Source: Bacillota bacterium (lineage in GTDB: Bacteria; Bacillota; UBA4882; UBA8346). From it: a DNA stretch of 10,975 bases. Both the position numbers and the translations under genes were made by a program. The stretch is from assembly GCA_003501365.1 (NCBI GenBank), contig DNPP01000442.1, positions 1-10,975 of the forward strand, given 5' to 3'. This document shows, one piece after another, positions 7,564-10,975 of this stretch. Every line of letters begins with the position of its first letter. The stretch's first letter is position 1. Below the pieces are notes generated by a model that did not search any database, was not told the origin of the DNA, and worked only from the letters and a program-made list of their open reading frames with translations.

Positions 7564-7583
7564 AAAATAACCCTATCGATCAG

Positions 7584-7613
7584 AGTATAATAATATTTTA
7601 TTAAAGTTACCAA
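7584..7613 (-). promoter_or_regulatory. Candidate SigA-type promoter for the helicase gene
   Basis: The minus strand shows TTGGTA (7608-7613), an 18-base spacer, and TATACT (7584-7589). Transcription would start near 7577, giving a very short leader before the ATG at 7563, or about 30 bases before the Met7 start. The -35 match is moderate. The upstream edge of the -35 box overlaps the tandem 11-mer at 7611-7632. Confidence 0.45.
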
Positions 7614-7632
7614 GTATTAATCAAGTATTAAT
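7611..7632. repeat. Perfect tandem duplication of an 11-base word
   Basis: CAAGTATTAAT occurs twice head to tail (7611-7621 and 7622-7632; on the gene strand ATTAATACTTG twice). The 11-base period places both copies on nearly the same face of the helix, immediately upstream of and slightly overlapping the candidate helicase -35 box. This suits a direct-repeat binding site or an AT-rich UP-like element, but chance duplication is possible. Confidence 0.6.
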
Positions 7633-7726
7633 TCAGAACAAAATGAAAAAAATGTCAATTTATAATGGCTATCATGGTCCTTATTGTAAATAATTCGGTA
7701 GAACCTGCTGCAATCCTGCTTTTAAT

Positions 7727-7747
7727 AAAAATGCACCACCCGGTGCA
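7727..7747 (-). terminator. Intrinsic terminator of thrC
   Basis: On the minus strand a perfect 6-bp stem TGCACC-GGGT-GGTGCA (7732-7747) is followed directly by five T residues (7727-7731) and further AT-rich sequence. It lies 17 bases after the thrC stop codon, so it is well placed to end the thrC transcript and separate it from the helicase gene. The stem is short but GC-containing and the loop is four bases. Confidence 0.75.
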
Positions 7748-7764
7748 AATGAATGTTTATTATT

Positions 7765-9264
7765 TTACAGACCCAAAATTTGTTCTACTACCGCAGCCAT
7801 TTCTTCTTTGCGGCATAATTCCTTATGGCGCACCGGCTTGTGGGATAATTCCGCCAAACTCTTGGGGATTTTTAAGCCAGCCAACTTTTCTAAACGTTCT
7901 AGTAATTGAAACTCACTTTTTCCTTCCAGCCCGGTTTCGCCAATCGCCTGCAGCACGCTGGTATTAAATTTGAAAGGACTGGCAGTTGAAGCGACCAGTA
8001 CCGGGGTGGAGTCTCCAGTCACTCGTTGATATTGTTGATAGACAGCAGTTGCTACCGCGGTATGCGGGTCAATAATCAGATGGGTTTCTTGATAAATTCG
8101 TTTAATTTCAGCCATAGTCTGATCTTCGGTGGCAAATCCAGCATAGAAATCGGCGGTTATTTTTGCGGCTATTGAACTGTCGACTTGATAGCCGCCGGTA
8201 TTTTTTAATTGGTTCATCCAACCTTTAACCAAGGTGCAATTGCCCTCCGAAAGGTAATACAACAAACGCTCCAAATTACTGGAGATCAAAATATCCATCG
8301 AAGGCGAAATGGTGGTATAGAACTTACGATTACGGTCATAACTGCCGCTGTTTACAAAATCAGTTAACACATTATTGGAATTGGAGGCGCAAATTAATTT
8401 GTTTACCGGCAACCCCATTTGTTTAGCGAGATAAGCCGCAAGAATATTGCCGAAATTACCGGTTGGGACCGCAATATTTATTTTATCGCCCACCTGAATT
8501 ACTTGCTTGCGGCAGAGCCGAAAATAACCGTCAAAATAATAAACAATCTGGGGCGCCAACCTTCCCCAATTGATTGAATTTGCCGACGAGAATGCCATGT
8601 TGCGGCCGGCTAATTTCTGAGCCAACCCCGAGTTTGCAAAAATTTGTTTGACTCCACTCTGGGCATCGTCGAAATTCCCCTGTACCGAAACAACCCGGGT
8701 ATTCTCACCCTCTTGGGTAACCATTTGTAAGCGTTGGATTTCACTAACGCCTTGATTAGGAAAAAACACCACAATACGCGTACCCGGCACATTTTTAAAA
8801 CCTTCCAAGGCGGCTTTCCCGGTATCCCCGGAGGTAGCAACCAAGATCACGATTTCCTTGGTCTCATTAGCAAGCAGACTTGACTTGGTCATTAAATGCG
8901 GCAACAATTGCAATGCAATATCTTTGAAAGCGCAAGTCGGACCATGCCATAATTCCAATAAATAACATTGGGGATTTAATTGACACACCGGGGTTATCAG
9001 TGGGTCATCGAATTTCTCCGGATAAGAATAAGCAGCCTGGACCATAGTTTGTAAATCTGCCAGTGGATAGTCGGTTAAAAAACGGCTCAAAATCAAGGTC
9101 GCTAATTCATGATAACTCTTTTGAGCCAAATTAGACAACTGACCAGGGTCAAATTTAGGGATAGTCTCAGCTGTTAAGAGACCGCCATCAGGGGCAAGTC
9201 CCATCCGAATTGCTTCTGATGCTTTTAGGTTTGCTACACTGCCGCGAGTACTGACATAATTCAT
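7765..9264 (-). CDS. thrC: Threonine synthase (PLP-dependent, long form)
   Basis: Complete 499-residue threonine synthase, which converts O-phospho-L-homoserine and water to L-threonine and phosphate, the last step of threonine synthesis in the cytoplasm. The N-terminus has the typical YVSTRG (3-8) and GLAPDGGLL (22-30). The PLP Schiff-base lysine is K114 in HGPTCAFKDIALQ (107-119). VATSGDTGK (142-150) and the phosphate-cradle loop PTGNFGN (267-273) are present. Length and motifs fit the long E. coli/yeast-like class rather than the short class with about 350 residues. ATG is preceded by AGGTGA, 9 bases upstream. The gene stands alone: hom and thrB are not in the window, and it has its own candidate promoter and terminator. 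The short leader (about 45 bases) holds no visible T-box or attenuator. Lys150 after SGDTG, where Ser or Ala is commoner, is a minor variation. Confidence 0.97.
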   Translation of the reverse strand: MNYVSTRGSVANLKASEAIRMGLAPDGGLLTAETIPKFDPGQLSNLAQKSYHELATLILSRFLTDYPLADLQTMVQAAYSYPEKFDDPLITPVCQLNPQCYLLELWHGPTCAFKDIALQLLPHLMTKSSLLANETKEIVILVATSGDTGKAALEGFKNVPGTRIVVFFPNQGVSEIQRLQMVTQEGENTRVVSVQGNFDDAQSGVKQIFANSGLAQKLAGRNMAFSSANSINWGRLAPQIVYYFDGYFRLCRKQVIQVGDKINIAVPTGNFGNILAAYLAKQMGLPVNKLICASNSNNVLTDFVNSGSYDRNRKFYTTISPSMDILISSNLERLLYYLSEGNCTLVKGWMNQLKNTGGYQVDSSIAAKITADFYAGFATEDQTMAEIKRIYQETHLIIDPHTAVATAVYQQYQRVTGDSTPVLVASTASPFKFNTSVLQAIGETGLEGKSEFQLLERLEKLAGLKIPKSLAELSHKPVRHKELCRKEEMAAVVEQILGL

Positions 9265-9316
9265 CGGTTCAAATCACCTATTGTTCAGAATAAATTTTAC
9301 CTTAAAATCACTATTC

Positions 9317-9345
9317 ATAATATAGTATCATATGTACAGTGTTTA
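9317..9345 (-). promoter_or_regulatory. Candidate SigA-type promoter for thrC
   Basis: The minus strand reads TAAACA (9340-9345, four of six matching), a 17-base spacer and TATTAT (9317-9322, five of six matching). Transcription would start near 9310, giving a leader of about 45 bases. It lies between the upstream gene's terminator and the thrC start, as expected for an independent transcript. Confidence 0.5.
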
Positions 9346-9380
9346 TCCTAGTCCTTTTCACGATTTTAACCCTACCATAC

Positions 9381-9407
9381 AAAAAAACCGCATTAAATGC
9401 GGTTTTT
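9381..9407 (-). terminator. Intrinsic terminator after the EF-hand protein gene, possibly bidirectional
   Basis: AAAAACCGCAT (9383-9393) and ATGCGGTTTTT (9397-9407) are perfectly complementary around a TAA loop. On the minus strand the stem runs into seven T residues (9381-9387), giving a strong intrinsic terminator about 20 bases after the stop at 9428. A T-run on the other strand also would allow termination from the right-facing direction, but no plus-strand gene is present to use it. Confidence 0.88.
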
Positions 9408-9427
9408 ACACCAAATAGATCAAATGA

Positions 9428-10411
9428 TCAATTTCCGGAGCCGGAATCTGCCGGTTTAACTTTAGTCAAATCATCGGAAGTAGGAGTAGGGGCAGCATCA
9501 GGAGCCGGAACCGATTCTTGTTTGGCATCAATCGGTTGACTAAGCGGTGGTTCAAGTTGAGCGGGATCAAAATCGGAAATAGCCTCGGTAATTCCCAATT
9601 TCAAGGAAAAAGGCAATAGATTAATCCGTAATTGTTTGATCGTTTTATCGGCTCCGGTGGAATCAAAAAATTCCGGTAGCTTTTGACATTCATTCTTATG
9701 AAAACTACCGTCTTGTCGTAGATTCATAAACAACAGATCCTTGCCGTAATCATTAAAACAGCCATTACCGTCGGCATCGATAATTATAAATTTATACAAC
9801 CGGTTTCCTTTGGTAGTGCCGGCTTTGAACTCCCCTTCCAGGAAACTGGCGTTATAAGCCACGGCTGAAACATGATACTCATCTTTTTTCGATTCCGCAA
9901 TTGTCGATATAAAAAAGTATAAATTTTGCTGATATTCCTTAGTGATGCCTTTATAGGAGATCGTAACGGAAACCGGGATTAAGGAATCTGCTTGCCAAAT
10001 CGTATAACCGGATTTTTTCCGTTGATTGGTTTGAAAACTTTTGATTTCTTCTTTCTTCGTGAGTCGATTATCCAAATTTTGATCCAAGTAAAAACTATCC
10101 CAATACCCGGCTGAGTTTTGGGCTATCATAAACCAACATTTTACTTCATTATTACCAAATCGGAAATTACCGAATTTGACCCGGGAAAATTGCTGATAAT
10201 CAATACCATCAATCGCTAAAAAATCAGGTTTGGAATCGGTAAGTTCCGCCATACTGCCAAAAAGGGGAATCTCCCCGGAACTTAAGTCAAAAATAGTTAA
10301 GGTTTTTAACTTTAAAGGATAAATACCTTCAAGCGGCACCGGATATTTCCAAGTAAACCCAAATGATAACAATCCCAATCCAATGACTGTCAAATAGAGA
10401 AACTTCCGCAT
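9428..10411 (-). CDS. Exported protein of unknown function with EF-hand-type calcium loop
   Basis: Complete 327-residue protein that I do not recognise as a named family. The N-terminus (MRKF, then a hydrophobic stretch to about residue 20) is a Sec signal peptide or single membrane anchor; there is no lipobox cysteine. Residues 110-121 (DQNLDNRLTKKE) form a canonical 12-residue EF-hand loop with D1, N3, D5, T9 and E12. A second Asp/Asn-rich loop, DADGNGCFNDYGKD (212-225), lacks the acidic residue at position 12 but has D225 shortly after. The C-terminal 45 residues or so are low complexity, rich in Pro, Ala, Asp, Ser and Thr, resembling a flexible extracellular tail. The start ATG has GAGGAG 6 bases upstream. 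It follows the FMN-barrel gene by 69 bp and ends at a strong terminator. Calcium binding in the envelope is a reasonable inference; the specific function is unknown. Confidence 0.8.
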   Translation of the reverse strand: MRKFLYLTVIGLGLLSFGFTWKYPVPLEGIYPLKLKTLTIFDLSSGEIPLFGSMAELTDSKPDFLAIDGIDYQQFSRVKFGNFRFGNNEVKCWFMIAQNSAGYWDSFYLDQNLDNRLTKKEEIKSFQTNQRKKSGYTIWQADSLIPVSVTISYKGITKEYQQNLYFFISTIAESKKDEYHVSAVAYNASFLEGEFKAGTTKGNRLYKFIIIDADGNGCFNDYGKDLLFMNLRQDGSFHKNECQKLPEFFDSTGADKTIKQLRINLLPFSLKLGITEAISDFDPAQLEPPLSQPIDAKQESVPAPDAAPTPTSDDLTKVKPADSGSGN

Positions 10412-10480
10412 CGTATTCTCCTCAAAAAATAAATAATTAATTTAACTCGTAGGCTTGTCCTACCCTGAAACCAATGATCA

Positions 10481-10942
10481 TTACTTGCCGGGAACTCTTT
10501 GCCGGAGTTCTTGTAAAATCTTGCGGGAATAATATAAGCTGGGTTCATTTTTATGTCGGATTCGAATACCTTGGGTCACAAAAAAATCTTGAGAATTGTT
10601 GCGATGAATTTCATCAATTTCAATATCAACCACAACCCGGTTGCAATCAATATCCATGGCTTCTTTCAGCACATGCGCCATTCCCTTGATGCAGACTGCA
10701 ACATCCCCTTCATCAATTATCGCCAATGCCACATAAACGTTATCGCGAATATTTTGTAAGGTTTGATGAGTCTTGGATACCGCAACCCGAAGATGTTTTG
10801 GATCTTGGACAATAATGTGATTAAATGGCGCGGTATGGGGTCGGTAATCTTGATCAATCGATGCGATGATCACTGTGTTAATCCCTTTGTTGAGCAAATC
10901 AATCAACACCGGATTTAACTCTGTCCCCACCAAGAGAGCCAA
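10481..10942 (-). CDS. Pyridoxamine 5'-phosphate oxidase-like FMN-binding split-barrel protein
   Basis: Complete 153-residue cytoplasmic protein of the flavin split-barrel (PNPOx-like) superfamily, whose members bind FMN or F420 and include oxidases and reductases of varied substrates. The barrel pattern is visible: an N-terminal helix (NPVLIDLLNKG, 10-20), strand INTVIIASID (21-30), RPHTAPF (34-40), the LRVAVSKTHQTLQNIRDN segment (51-68) typical of FMN-phosphate contacts, VYVALAII (69-76) and VCIKGMAHV (83-91). It is shorter than true PdxH (about 210 residues) and lacks that enzyme's C-terminal dimer domain, so a pyridoxal-phosphate synthesis role is unlikely. The start is TTG at 10940-10942, with AAAGGAG 8 bases upstream. 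Its upstream region is cut by the right edge, so promoter and partners are unseen. Substrate unknown. Confidence 0.85.
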   Translation of the reverse strand: MALLVGTELNPVLIDLLNKGINTVIIASIDQDYRPHTAPFNHIIVQDPKHLRVAVSKTHQTLQNIRDNVYVALAIIDEGDVAVCIKGMAHVLKEAMDIDCNRVVVDIEIDEIHRNNSQDFFVTQGIRIRHKNEPSLYYSRKILQELRQRVPGK

Positions 10943-10950
10943 CTACCCCA

Positions 10951-10957
10951 CTCCTTT
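10951..10957 (-). promoter_or_regulatory. Ribosome binding site deciding the TTG start of the split-barrel gene
   Basis: The minus strand reads AAAGGAG, a near-consensus Shine-Dalgarno sequence, 8 bases before the TTG at 10940-10942. It supports TTG initiation in a gene whose next in-frame ATG lies far inside the conserved barrel. Confidence 0.8.
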
Positions 10958-10975
10958 GTCATACGGTTCAGCTTT

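Noticed and set aside
7651..7658. TTGACA on the minus strand upstream of the helicase as a -35 box
   Set aside because: The 16-18 base offsets give CTGAAT, TGAATT or GAATTA, all poor -10 boxes; the TTGGTA/TATACT pair closer to the gene fits better.
7661..7666. Exact TATAAT on the plus strand
   Set aside because: No acceptable -35 element 16-18 bases upstream and no plus-strand gene downstream; expected by chance in AT-rich intergenic DNA.
7665..7967. Plus-strand open frame of 100 codons partly in the gap beside thrC
   Set aside because: About two thirds is antisense to the thrC C-terminus and the rest crosses the thrC terminator; no ribosome binding site and no protein-like composition.
10449..10463. 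GTAGG-ACAAG-CCTAC hairpin between the split-barrel and EF-hand genes as a terminator
   Set aside because: Only five base pairs with no immediate T-run; it might affect read-through but does not meet terminator criteria.
1..10975. CRISPR array, transposon, phage or toxin-antitoxin defence locus
   Set aside because: No spaced repeats, transposase, integrase or small paired toxin/antitoxin frames were seen; the helicase is a housekeeping-type Ski2/HelY protein without defence-gene neighbours.

Overview
This 10,975-base window carries seven genes, all read from the minus strand. It looks like a chromosomal segment of a moderately AT-rich, Bacillota-type bacterium, most likely a Clostridia- or Limnochordia-like lineage. 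The support is strong AGGAGG-type ribosome binding sites, two TTG starts, SigA-type promoters, a small TSCPD/TIGR03905-type protein, a 7TM-type sensor kinase N-terminus and a dGTPase-like HD protein. The lineage is inferred from gene content, not from a marker gene. There is no phage, transposon, CRISPR array, tRNA or rRNA.

In transcription order (right to left): (1) an FMN-split-barrel (pyridoxamine-phosphate-oxidase-like) protein at 10481-10942, followed 69 bp later by an exported protein of unknown function with an EF-hand loop at 9428-10411, closed by a strong intrinsic terminator. (2) A stand-alone threonine synthase gene, thrC (7765-9264), with its own candidate promoter and terminator. 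(3) A Ski2/HelY-like RNA/DNA helicase (5272-7563) and, 24 bp downstream, an exported bactofilin-like protein with a C-terminal membrane domain (4105-5247). A candidate promoter and a perfect tandem 11-mer lie upstream of the helicase. (4) A 7TM-PAS-PAS-kinase-receiver hybrid histidine kinase (1228-3894), then a TSCPD protein (949-1194), then a dGTPase-like HD phosphohydrolase (895 to beyond the left edge). These three are closely spaced behind one very good SigA promoter (4028-4055).

The genes do not form one obvious pathway. The clearest functional link is between the TSCPD protein and the dGTPase-like protein: the TSCPD domain also occurs in class II ribonucleotide reductases and dGTPases hydrolyse dNTPs, so both touch deoxynucleotide supply. 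The hybrid kinase has no response-regulator gene or output domain in view, so its target is unknown.

I do not see a convincing new multi-gene system. The items most worth a second look are the chimeric hybrid kinase with its TTC-N2-GAA-rich leader, the helicase-bactofilin pairing, the paired cysteines in the helicase insertion, the tandem 11-mer at the helicase promoter, and the unassigned EF-hand protein.
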